Of a DNA stretch of 5,105 bases, positions 1 through 5,105 are shown piece after piece. Below the pieces are notes generated by a model that saw only the letters and a program-made list of their open reading frames with translations, ran no database searches and was not told where the DNA came from. The stretch's first letter is position 1. Each line of letters opens with the position of its first letter. Origin of the DNA: an uncultured Actinomycetes bacterium (GTDB lineage: Bacteria; Actinomycetota; Actinomycetes; S36-B12); the NCBI GenBank assembly GCA_913061025.1, contig CAJXUJ010000100.1:1-5105 (forward strand), in the 5' to 3' direction. The position numbers were made by a program, and so were the translations under genes.

Positions 1-26
1 GCGATCGAATACAGACGGCTGATCGA
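1..26. other. Flank downstream of purE
   Basis: This is a short stretch between the purE stop codon and the window edge. I see no start codon, no Shine-Dalgarno sequence and no convincing terminator. The best pairing is ATCGA (4-8) with TCGAT (23-27), which is only five base pairs around a 14-base loop. In mycobacteria an acyl-CoA dehydrogenase gene (fadE25) follows purE, but none of it is visible here. Confidence 0.5.
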
Positions 27-530
27 TTAACGCTCGCGGCGAATCGCATCGCCCTTGGCGCGAGCAGCAGCGTTCAATTCAACTTGGAACTGCTCCATGC
101 GGTCGAGTAACGACGCATCGGCGATCCCGAGCATCCGAACGGCCAGCAGTCCTGCGTTGCGGGCACCCCCGATCGCGACGGTGGCCACCGGAACACCCGC
201 GGGCATTTGGGCGATGGACAGCAGCGAGTCCATGCCATCCAAGGACGTCGCGTTGACCGGAACACCGATCACCGGGACCGGCGTCACCGACGCCAGCATT
301 CCCGGCAGGTGCGCGGCTCCCCCGGCGCCGGCGATGATCACCCGTAGTCCCGATGATCGCGCAGACTTCCCGTACTCGAGCATTTCCTCGGGCATGCGGT
401 GCGCGGACACCACGTCCACTCGATGCGGCACACCGAACTCGTCGAGGGCGGCCGACGCCGCTTCCATCGTGGGCCAGTCCGAATCACTGCCCATGCAGAT
501 CCCGACTAGCGCCTGATCCGAATCACTCAT
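27..530 (-). CDS. purE: N5-carboxyaminoimidazole ribonucleotide mutase (PurE, class I)
   Basis: PurE converts N5-CAIR to CAIR in cytosolic de novo purine synthesis, the step directly after PurK. The 167-residue protein has the usual class I length. Visible family motifs are GSDSD (14-18) at the phosphate-binding site, SAHR (42-45) with the catalytic His44, AGAGGAAHLPGM (67-78) and GVPV (89-92). The ATG at 528-530 is chosen because MSDSDQALVGICMGSDSD is a normal PurE N-terminus and it overlaps the purK stop by eight bases (ATGAGTGA), typical of translational coupling. A weak GGGG (537-540, minus strand) lies six bases upstream of it. An ATG at 593 is also in frame, but it would add 21 residues with no family resemblance, buried inside purK. 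No separate promoter is seen, so the gene should be co-transcribed with purK. The presence of purK supports the bacterial mutase rather than the class II AIR carboxylase. Confidence 0.97.
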   Translation of the reverse strand: MSDSDQALVGICMGSDSDWPTMEAASAALDEFGVPHRVDVVSAHRMPEEMLEYGKSARSSGLRVIIAGAGGAAHLPGMLASVTPVPVIGVPVNATSLDGMDSLLSIAQMPAGVPVATVAIGGARNAGLLAVRMLGIADASLLDRMEQFQVELNAAARAKGDAIRRER

Positions 531-1677
531 CGATAGCCCCACTGAAGTAGTCCGCGGCATGCCGAGCGCGGGCCAACAACGTCTCGACGTCATTGCCTAC
601 CGCCGTCACGTGACCGACCTTACGGCCCGGTCGAACCTCCTTGCCGTACAGATGAACCTTCAGGCCCGGGTCTCGGGCGAAAACATGCCGGTAGGCCGAG
701 TAGAGGTCACCCACGTCACCGCCGAGGATGTTCACCATCACCGCATGCGGTGCCCGCATCACCGGGGAACCGAGGGGCAGATCCAAGACCGCGCGAAGGT
801 GGTTCTCGAACTGGCTGGTGACCGCCCCTTCGATCGACCAGTGCCCGGAGTTGTGCGGACGCATCGCGAGTTCGTTAACCAACAACTCATCCCCGGTATC
901 GAACATCTCCACGGCGAGCATCCCGGTGACGTTCAACGCACCGGCGATGTCCAATGCGATCTTCTGCGCATCCACTGCGCGATCACCGTCGAGACCCGGT
1001 GCAGGCGCCACCACCTCACTACAGATGCCATCCGCCTGCACAGTGCGCACCACCGGGTAGGCCACCGTCTGACCGCTTGGGGATCGTGCGATCTGTGCCG
1101 ACAGCTCCTGCACGAATGGCACGGCGGCCTCGGCCAGCCACTGCGCTCCCGGGGGGAGAGAGACGGTCATCACCCGTTGAAGTTCGGTGACATCGGGAAT
1201 CCGCCACACGCCCTTGCCGTCGTATCCACCCCGAGTGGTCTTCAGGATGAACGGGTAGCCCACCTCGTCAGCGAATTCCTCGGCGGCACCCGCCGACTCC
1301 ACTACCCGCCACTGCGGAACAGGTGCGCCCGCGCCTTCCAGCGTGCGCCGCATGATCGCCTTGTCCTGTGCGTTGATCAAGGCGTGCGGCCCGGGGCGAA
1401 CCGCCACCCCGCGGGCCTCGAGTTTTTCCAGGATCGGGGGCGGCACATGCTCATGGTCGAACGTGACAACGTCACAGCCCTCTGCAAACTTCACGATCGC
1501 GTGTTCGTCGTCGTGCGCTCCAAGCGCGACGTCTGAAACCACCTGCGCCGCCGACTCCTCCGGCGAAGTCGCCAGAACCCGGAAGTCGATGCCGAGGGCA
1601 GCGGCGGGGGCTGCGCTCATGCGAGCCAACTGGCCACCACCCACCATGCCCACGCGCGGCCGGTCCCTCGAAGTCAC
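523..1677 (-). CDS. purK: N5-carboxyaminoimidazole ribonucleotide synthase (PurK)
   Basis: PurK is an ATP-grasp enzyme that makes N5-CAIR from AIR, ATP and bicarbonate, feeding PurE. At 384 residues its length is normal. Visible in order are a glycine-rich N-terminal fold (MVGGGQLARM, 11-20), VTFDHEHVPP (71-80), the ATP-grasp loop GGYDGKG (150-156), VEMF (256-259), the metal/ATP-site motif NELAMRPHNSGHW (268-280), MVNILG (314-319), and a C-terminal part with YGK (344-346) and KVGHVT (353-358). The first codon is GTG (1675-1677). An in-frame TAG at 1687-1689 rules out any start further upstream, and the next candidates (codons 9 and 11) would cut into the first beta strand. There is no clear Shine-Dalgarno sequence. 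A TAGGTT hexamer ends six bases before the GTG, so the mRNA is probably leaderless. It is the first gene of a purK-purE operon and divergent from the GtrA gene. Confidence 0.97.
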   Translation of the reverse strand: MTSRDRPRVGMVGGGQLARMSAAPAAALGIDFRVLATSPEESAAQVVSDVALGAHDDEHAIVKFAEGCDVVTFDHEHVPPPILEKLEARGVAVRPGPHALINAQDKAIMRRTLEGAGAPVPQWRVVESAGAAEEFADEVGYPFILKTTRGGYDGKGVWRIPDVTELQRVMTVSLPPGAQWLAEAAVPFVQELSAQIARSPSGQTVAYPVVRTVQADGICSEVVAPAPGLDGDRAVDAQKIALDIAGALNVTGMLAVEMFDTGDELLVNELAMRPHNSGHWSIEGAVTSQFENHLRAVLDLPLGSPVMRAPHAVMVNILGGDVGDLYSAYRHVFARDPGLKVHLYGKEVRPGRKVGHVTAVGNDVETLLARARHAADYFSGAIDE

Positions 1678-1683
1678 ACCACC

Positions 1684-1689
1684 AACCTA
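1684..1689 (-). promoter_or_regulatory. Putative -10 element of purK
   Basis: Read on the minus strand, TAGGTT fits the TANNNT consensus of the main actinobacterial sigma factor and is followed by GGTGGT and then the purK GTG. Initiation about seven bases past the element would fall on the first base of the start codon, giving a leaderless transcript. No recognisable TTGACA-like -35 sits 17-18 bases upstream, which is common in actinobacteria. The fit to spacing and consensus is seen in the sequence; the promoter activity is inferred. Confidence 0.6.
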
Positions 1690-1707
1690 GCCGTCGCGCG
1701 TGGCTAG
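1687..1707. repeat. 6-bp inverted repeat in the purK/GtrA divergent gap
   Basis: CTAGCC (1687-1692) and GGCTAG (1702-1707) form a perfect dyad with nine bases between the arms. Each arm contains the first half of one of the two proposed -10 elements. It may be an operator for a dimeric regulator covering both promoters, or simply the result of two similar promoters (GGCTAG...) facing apart. Six-base arms are short, so chance is possible. Confidence 0.5.
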
Positions 1708-1710
1708 ACT
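1705..1710 (+). promoter_or_regulatory. Putative -10 element of the GtrA gene
   Basis: TAGACT matches TANNNT and is followed by six bases (GCAGCG) and then the ATG at 1717. A transcript starting seven bases past the element would begin at the ATG itself. There is no Shine-Dalgarno-like sequence before this ATG, which supports a leaderless mRNA. No clear -35 is visible. Only 15 bases separate this element from the purK -10 on the other strand, so the two polymerases would be expected to exclude each other. Confidence 0.65.
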
Positions 1711-1716
1711 GCAGCG

Positions 1717-2244
1717 ATGCCCGGGCCGCAACTCCTCTCGCGCGGCTACCGCTACCTGCAGTCCACCCTCGGCGATCTCTACCGCGAGATCGCGAAATTC
1801 GGCATCGTCGGCCTCTCCGCGCTCGTGGTGGACATCGGCCTGTTCAACATTCTGCGTTTTGCTGGCGGTGAGGGACCGCTCTACGACAAGCCCCTCACCG
1901 CGAAGATCATCAGCGTCTCGGTCGCCACCACCGTGGCCTACGCAGGGAACCGCTTTTGGACATTCCGGCACCGCGGACGCACCAACATGGGCAAGGAATA
2001 CCTGCTCTTCTTCGCACTTAACGGCGTCGCGATGTTGATCGCGGTGGGATGCCTGTGGCTAAGCCACTACGTCCTTGGACTCACATCACCGCTCGCGGAC
2101 AACATCAGCGCCAACGTCGTGGGTCTGGGACTGGGCACGCTGTTCCGCTTCTGGTCTTACCGCAAGTGGGTCTTCCCGGATATCCCGAAGGACAACCCCG
2201 CGGACGAAGAGCTCTACGAGCGCGACGCCTCGACCCCCATCTAG
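1717..2244 (+). CDS. GtrA-family polytopic membrane protein
   Basis: This 175-residue protein belongs to the GtrA/DPMS1-like family. Members are small four-helix membrane proteins linked to polyprenyl-phosphate sugars and cell-surface glycosylation, proposed as flippases or as anchors for glycosyltransferases. Four hydrophobic segments are visible at about 28-48, 60-80, 97-118 and 128-147. Family hallmarks are KFGIVG (27-32) entering helix 1, AYAGNRFWTFR (74-84) after helix 2, and FRFWSYRKWVF (143-153) closing helix 4, followed by a polar, acidic C-terminal tail of about 20 residues. The ATG at 1717 gives a short basic/aromatic N-terminal segment and sits six bases after a TANNNT element. The gene is alone on its strand, between a divergent promoter gap and a convergent terminator, so it is probably monocistronic. 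Its position matches mycobacterial Rv3277. The substrate cannot be read from the sequence. Confidence 0.9.
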   Translation: MPGPQLLSRGYRYLQSTLGDLYREIAKFGIVGLSALVVDIGLFNILRFAGGEGPLYDKPLTAKIISVSVATTVAYAGNRFWTFRHRGRTNMGKEYLLFFALNGVAMLIAVGCLWLSHYVLGLTSPLADNISANVVGLGLGTLFRFWSYRKWVFPDIPKDNPADEELYERDASTPI

Positions 2245-2250
2245 CAATCA

Positions 2251-2309
2251 CGAAACCTGCAGGTGTGGTCACGCACCATCCCCGGTTGCGACGACGGCTG
2301 CAGGTTTCG
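2251..2309. terminator. Bidirectional terminator-like inverted repeat
   Basis: CGAAACCTGCAG (2251-2262) and CTGCAGGTTTCG (2298-2309) are perfect 12-base reverse complements with a 35-base spacer. The repeat starts six bases after the GtrA stop codon and, on the other strand, six bases after the PH-protein stop codon. Because it is symmetric, both transcripts end their stem in GGUUUCG. There is no long U-tract and the loop is large for a textbook intrinsic terminator. On the plus-strand RNA the loop can hold a small hairpin, GUGUG (2263-2267) with CGCAC (2272-2276) around GUCA, including one G-U pair. Its placement between convergent genes argues for shared transcription termination or 3'-end protection; function is inferred. 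Confidence 0.7.
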
Positions 2310-2314
2310 CAGGG

Positions 2315-2866
2315 TCAGTTCGTCGGGGGAAGCGGATCGTCGCCGTCGTTACCAGTCCGACGACGCGAATCGTCGAGTTCATGGAGTTCGTATACCTGCC
2401 GCTGAATCTCCTCCACGTCGGGCACATCGTCGATGTAGAGGTCTCCATCGTCACTCGCGGACTCCACCTCCAGCGCGCCGTAGTTCAGGATGCGACCGAG
2501 CACACTGACGGTGAAGGAGACGTTGTTGACCTTGTTCAGCGGCATATCGCGGCCCTGCTTCGTCACCAGACCACGGCGCACGATGATGCGGCGCGAGGTG
2601 AACACATACTGCGTGGTGATCCACCGCGCGAAGGGAAGAGCGACCCGCCAGATGGCAACACCGATCAAGATGATCAGGATCGGCCACTGCAACCAGGCGA
2701 GCGACCACGATCCGATACTCCAGTTCGCCACCGAGAAGTACAGCCATGTTCCGACGAACACTTCGATGATCAGCACGAAGACCGGACCAATCAGTGCCCG
2801 CCAGTGCGGCTTGAGTTCAAAGGCGATGCGCTCGCCGGGGGCAAGGAGACGGGTGGGGTAGCTCAC
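2315..2866 (-). CDS. PH domain-containing membrane protein (bPH2/DUF304 type)
   Basis: This 183-residue protein has two hydrophobic segments (about 25-45 and 61-80) followed by a cytosolic-type bacterial PH domain. The diagnostic stretch is TTQYVFTSRRIIVRRGLV (84-101), then DMPLNKVNNVSF (107-118), the VLGRILNYGALEVESA region (122-137), and a VPDVEEIQRQVYEL helix (148-161). It ends in a charged, probably disordered tail (about 164-183, rich in Asp and Arg). The family's molecular role is not established; related proteins sit in membranes as small scaffolds or stress proteins. The start is GTG (2864-2866), overlapping the birA stop as GTGA, a four-base overlap. No Shine-Dalgarno sequence precedes it, so translation probably depends on birA. 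Position and strand match mycobacterial Rv3278c. The steady link to birA and the carboxylase gene hints at envelope-lipid physiology, but that is inference. Confidence 0.9.
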   Translation of the reverse strand: MSYPTRLLAPGERIAFELKPHWRALIGPVFVLIIEVFVGTWLYFSVANWSIGSWSLAWLQWPILIILIGVAIWRVALPFARWITTQYVFTSRRIIVRRGLVTKQGRDMPLNKVNNVSFTVSVLGRILNYGALEVESASDDGDLYIDDVPDVEEIQRQVYELHELDDSRRRTGNDGDDPLPPTN

Positions 2867-3636
2867 GGCGCAATGGTGGCATGAACAACGTCACCTGCGA
2901 CGACGGTTCGCACGCTTTGCCCATCATCCACCAGCAAATGACCGTCGTCGTCGACGTCAACCGCGACTCCTGAGTACTCACCCCCGCCCGGCAAGGTGAC
3001 CCTCACGGTCGAGCCGATGGTGCTGCACAGCCGTCGGTAGTCGACGAGGCAGTCCGCCCAGTCGGAATTGACCCGGGAGTAGAGGCGAAGCAGAAGGCCC
3101 ACCAGCACTTCGGTCCGGTCGGCGAGCACCCCGGTCTCGATTAACCACGAGGTGGCCCGCGGGTCCGGCAAGTTATCCGCCGAGTAATCAAGATTTAGCC
3201 CGATGCCCACCACAACGGCATCCGGCCCGCTTTCGGCCAGGATGCCCGCCACCTTCGCCCCGGAAGAACCCAGGACGTCGTTGGGCCATTTGATGGACGC
3301 CGAGAACCCGCCGACTGAGCGCGCCACGTCCACCACTGCCAGAGCCGCAAGCAGCGGAAGTCGAGGTAAGTGCCGCTGCCCTCGAAGAATCGTGCTCGAC
3401 CACAAGCCTGCTCCAGGATCGCTGACCCAGGTGCGGCCATGGCGTCCCCGGCCCGCGGTCTGTTCCCCGGCTACCAGGCAACTGCCGTCCGGAGCTCCGT
3501 CGGCAGCCCACTCGAGAGCATCGGCGTTTGTCGAGCCGGTGGATTCCACGTATCGGGGCGCTGGCCAGGGGCAGCCCGCCGCAGCGAGTAGCTCCCCCAC
3601 CCGCCCAACATCGGGAACGACGACGTGATCGGTCAC
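2863..3636 (-). CDS. birA: Biotin--[acetyl-CoA-carboxylase] ligase (class I BirA)
   Basis: BirA forms biotinyl-5'-AMP and transfers biotin to the carrier lysine of acyl-CoA carboxylase alpha subunits. With a GTG start at 3634-3636 the protein has 257 residues. Motifs are ESTGSTNADAL (31-41), the biotin/ATP loop GEQTAGRGRHGRTW (57-70), KWPNDV (116-121), KVAGIL (128-133, with Lys128 in the place of the catalytic-site lysine of E. coli BirA) and GIGLNL (144-149). A small C-terminal beta domain follows from about 209. There is no N-terminal helix-turn-helix, so this is the monofunctional class and should not act as a biotin repressor. The reading frame stays open upstream to 3909, but that extension of 91 residues lies antisense to accD and has no family similarity. 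The chosen GTG gives a normal N-terminus and has TACCTT six bases before it, suggesting a leaderless mRNA. It is co-transcribed with the PH gene. Confidence 0.95.
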   Translation of the reverse strand: MTDHVVVPDVGRVGELLAAAGCPWPAPRYVESTGSTNADALEWAADGAPDGSCLVAGEQTAGRGRHGRTWVSDPGAGLWSSTILRGQRHLPRLPLLAALAVVDVARSVGGFSASIKWPNDVLGSSGAKVAGILAESGPDAVVVGIGLNLDYSADNLPDPRATSWLIETGVLADRTEVLVGLLLRLYSRVNSDWADCLVDYRRLCSTIGSTVRVTLPGGGEYSGVAVDVDDDGHLLVDDGQSVRTVVAGDVVHATIAP

Positions 3637-3641
3637 GCGGC

Positions 3642-3647
3642 TAAGGT
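3642..3647 (+). promoter_or_regulatory. Putative -10 element of the carboxylase gene
   Basis: TAAGGT fits TANNNT and would start transcription near 3654, giving a leader of about 25 bases that contains the Shine-Dalgarno sequence. It shares five bases with the opposite-strand birA element. Like the purK and GtrA elements it is preceded by GGC. No TTGACA-like -35 is apparent. Activity is inferred. Confidence 0.5.
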
Positions 3648-3648
3648 A
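3643..3648 (-). promoter_or_regulatory. Putative -10 element of birA
   Basis: On the minus strand TACCTT fits TANNNT and is followed by AGCCGC and then the birA GTG, so initiation seven bases downstream falls on the start codon. No Shine-Dalgarno sequence is seen before the GTG. The element overlaps the plus-strand TAAGGT by five bases, which suggests a bidirectional promoter with divergent starts about 18 bases apart (near 3636 and 3654). Confidence 0.6.
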
Positions 3649-3666
3649 CGCAGGGTCGAGCAGCGG

Positions 3667-3672
3667 AAAGGA
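3667..3672 (+). promoter_or_regulatory. Ribosome binding site of the carboxylase gene
   Basis: AAAGGA lies six bases before the ATG at 3679 and matches most of the AAGGAGG Shine-Dalgarno consensus. It is the only clear ribosome binding site in the window, and it fixes the start of this gene. Confidence 0.85.
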
Positions 3673-3678
3673 CGCACC

Positions 3679-5105
3679 ATGAGCGCCGAGGCAGCAGAGG
3701 CTTCCGAACCCCAGGGGCCAGAGCGCCGCACCACCGCGGGCAAAGCCGAAATCTTGAAGGCGCGACGCGCTAACGCCGCCACTCGCCGCCAGGAAGCGAT
3801 CGACAAGCAGCACGCCAAGGGCAAGATGACCGCCCTCGAGCGCATCGAGGCTTTTCTCGACGAGGGTTCCTTCCAGCAGATCGACGGACTCACGCGTCAC
3901 CGCTCCCACAACTTCGGACTGCAGAAGAACCGCCCCTTCGGCGACGGCGTCATCACCGGATACGGAACCGTCGATGGTCGCCCAGTCTGCGTATTCGCCC
4001 AGGACTTCACCGTCTTCGGCGGCTCACTCGGCGAGGTCTTCGGCGAGAAGATCGTCAAGATCATGGATCTAGCGATGAAGACCGGCTGCCCGGTGATCGG
4101 CCTCAACGATTCCGGTGGCGCCCGCATTCAAGAAGGCGTTGTTTCCCTGGGCCTGTACGGCGAGATCTTCCGCCGCAACGTCCAGGCTTCGGGAGTCATC
4201 CCGCAGATCTCGGTGATCATGGGACCGTGCGCCGGCGGCGCTGTTTACTCCCCGGCCATCACCGACTTCACCGTGATGATCGATCAGACCTCGCACATGT
4301 TCATCACCGGGCCGGATGTCATCAAGACGGTCACCGGCGAGGACGTGACCTTCGAAGACCTCGGTGGCGCCCGCACCCACAACAGCACGTCGGGTGTGGC
4401 GCATTACATGGCCAGCGATGAGAACGACGGCCTGGACTACGTCCGCTCGCTGCTGTCCTACCTGCCGAGCAACAACCTCTCCGACGCTCCGGTGTTCCCC
4501 ACCGAGGTCCACATGGAGTTCACGGACGAGGATTACTCGCTCGATTCGATCATCCCGGACTCCCCGAATCAGCCGTACGACATGCACCGCATCCTCGAGG
4601 CGATTTTGGACGAGGACGAGTTCCTCGAGACCCAGCCGCTGTTCGCTCCGAACATGATTACCGGCTTCGGTCGCATCGAAGGCCACGCAGTGGGCATCGT
4701 CGCCAACCAACCGATGCAGTTCGCCGGCACCTTGGACATCGATGCTTCCGAGAAGGCAGCCCGCTTCGTGCGGACATGCGATGCGTTCAACGTCCCGGTC
4801 CTGACTTTCGTGGACGTCCCGGGCTTCCTGCCCGGCACCGAGCAGGAGTGGAACGGCATCATCCGCCGCGGCGCCAAACTCATCTACGCCTACGCCGAAG
4901 CAACGGTTCCGCTTCTCACCGTCATCACCCGCAAGGCCTACGGCGGTGCCTACGACGTCATGGGCTCCAAGCACCTGGGAGCCGACATCAACCTCGCCTG
5001 GCCCACCGCCGAGATCGCCGTCATGGGCGCGCAGGGCGCGGTCAACATCCTCTACCGCAAGGAACTTGCCGAAGCAGAGGATCCCGACACCCGCCGCACC
5101 GAACT
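3679..5105 (+). CDS. accD5: Acyl-CoA (propionyl-/acetyl-CoA) carboxylase beta subunit, AccD5/PccB type; 3' end cut by window
   Basis: This is the carboxyltransferase subunit that moves CO2 from carboxybiotin on the alpha subunit to propionyl- or acetyl-CoA, giving methylmalonyl- or malonyl-CoA for fatty-acid, methyl-branched lipid and mycolate synthesis. The reading frame runs open for 475 codons to the window edge. Homologues have about 530-550 residues, so roughly 55-75 are missing. After a variable N-terminal tail comes the N-terminal crotonase-like domain with NDSGGARIQEG (143-153) and the oxyanion-hole loop GPCAGGAVYSPA (182-193). The C-terminal domain has ANQPMQFAGTLD (342-353), FVDVPGFLPGTEQE (377-390), KAYGGAYDVMGSKH (419-432) and AWPTAEIAVMGAQGAV (440-455). 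Asp426 in YGGAYD appears to be the residue known in Streptomyces PccB (Asp422) and M. tuberculosis AccD5 (Asp437) to favour propionyl-CoA (from memory). The ATG is supported by AAAGGA six bases upstream. It is divergent from birA, whose product biotinylates its partner subunit. Confidence 0.95.
   Translation, partial: MSAEAAEASEPQGPERRTTAGKAEILKARRANAATRRQEAIDKQHAKGKMTALERIEAFLDEGSFQQIDGLTRHRSHNFGLQKNRPFGDGVITGYGTVDGRPVCVFAQDFTVFGGSLGEVFGEKIVKIMDLAMKTGCPVIGLNDSGGARIQEGVVSLGLYGEIFRRNVQASGVIPQISVIMGPCAGGAVYSPAITDFTVMIDQTSHMFITGPDVIKTVTGEDVTFEDLGGARTHNSTSGVAHYMASDENDGLDYVRSLLSYLPSNNLSDAPVFPTEVHMEFTDEDYSLDSIIPDSPNQPYDMHRILEAILDEDEFLETQPLFAPNMITGFGRIEGHAVGIVANQPMQFAGTLDIDASEKAARFVRTCDAFNVPVLTFVDVPGFLPGTEQEWNGIIRRGAKLIYAYAEATVPLLTVITRKAYGGAYDVMGSKHLGADINLAWPTAEIAVMGAQGAVNILYRKELAEAEDPDTRRTE

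Noticed and set aside
4..27. Possible hairpin ATCGA/TCGAT after purE
   Set aside because: Only five A/T-rich pairs with a 14-base loop and no U-tract, so it is too weak to call a terminator.
531..593. Upstream ATG for purE at 593
   Set aside because: It would add 21 residues unlike any PurE N-terminus and overlap purK by 71 bases. The ATG at 530 gives the usual start.
559..1536. Plus-strand open frame of 325 codons across purK
   Set aside because: It lies antisense to a clearly recognised PurK, and its translation is rich in His and Arg with no domain pattern. High-GC codon bias creates such shadow frames.
2075..2884. Plus-strand open frame of 269 codons from GtrA through the PH gene
   Set aside because: It crosses the terminator-like repeat and lies out of frame with GtrA and antisense to the PH gene. 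Its composition is low-complexity Arg, Ser, Thr and Asp.
3637..3909. N-terminal extension of birA by 91 codons, possibly a DNA-binding domain
   Set aside because: The extension shows no helix-turn-helix pattern and is antisense to the first 77 codons of the carboxylase gene. The GTG at 3636 gives a normal class I BirA.
4069..4974. Minus-strand open frame of 301 codons inside the carboxylase gene
   Set aside because: The plus strand encodes conserved carboxyltransferase motifs throughout this stretch. The antisense product has no recognisable motif and no ribosome binding site was noted.

Overview
The window is an ordinary, well-conserved stretch of actinobacterial chromosome. Base composition looks high-GC by eye (not counted). 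The gene order and strands are purE(-), purK(-), GtrA-family(+), PH-domain membrane protein(-), birA(-), accD5-type carboxylase(+). From memory, this matches the Mycobacterium tuberculosis block Rv3275c to Rv3280, including every strand. The source is therefore most likely a member of the Mycobacteriales or a near relative; I cannot name a genus. There is no mobile element, CRISPR array, tRNA or rRNA, and no sign of recent gene transfer.

Layout: positions 1-26 are the flank past purE. purE (27-530) and purK (523-1677) overlap by 8 bases and form a minus-strand purine operon. A 39-base divergent gap (1678-1716) separates purK from a lone plus-strand GtrA-like membrane protein gene (1717-2244). 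That gene converges on a PH-domain membrane protein gene (2315-2866, minus). A 12-bp perfect inverted repeat lies between them, exactly 6 bases from each stop codon, and probably ends transcription from both sides. The PH gene overlaps the end of birA (2863-3636, minus) by 4 bases, so the two form an operon. A 42-base divergent gap (3637-3678) then leads to an acyl-CoA carboxylase beta-subunit gene (3679 to the window end, plus), which is cut off by the window edge.

Functionally, PurK and PurE perform the two-step carboxylation of AIR in purine synthesis. BirA attaches biotin to the carboxylase alpha subunit, which lies outside this window. The AccD5-type subunit uses that carboxybiotin to make (methyl)malonyl-CoA for lipid synthesis. 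The GtrA and PH proteins are membrane proteins of unknown specific role that keep company with these genes.

I see no new biological system. The most interesting content is in the two small divergent gaps. Three start codons (purK GTG, GtrA ATG, birA GTG) each have a TANNNT -10-like hexamer ending exactly 6 bases upstream, the geometry of leaderless actinobacterial transcripts. The birA and accD hexamers are almost the same DNA read on opposite strands (TAAGGTA), which suggests one bidirectional promoter. The purK and GtrA hexamers lie in a 6-bp dyad.
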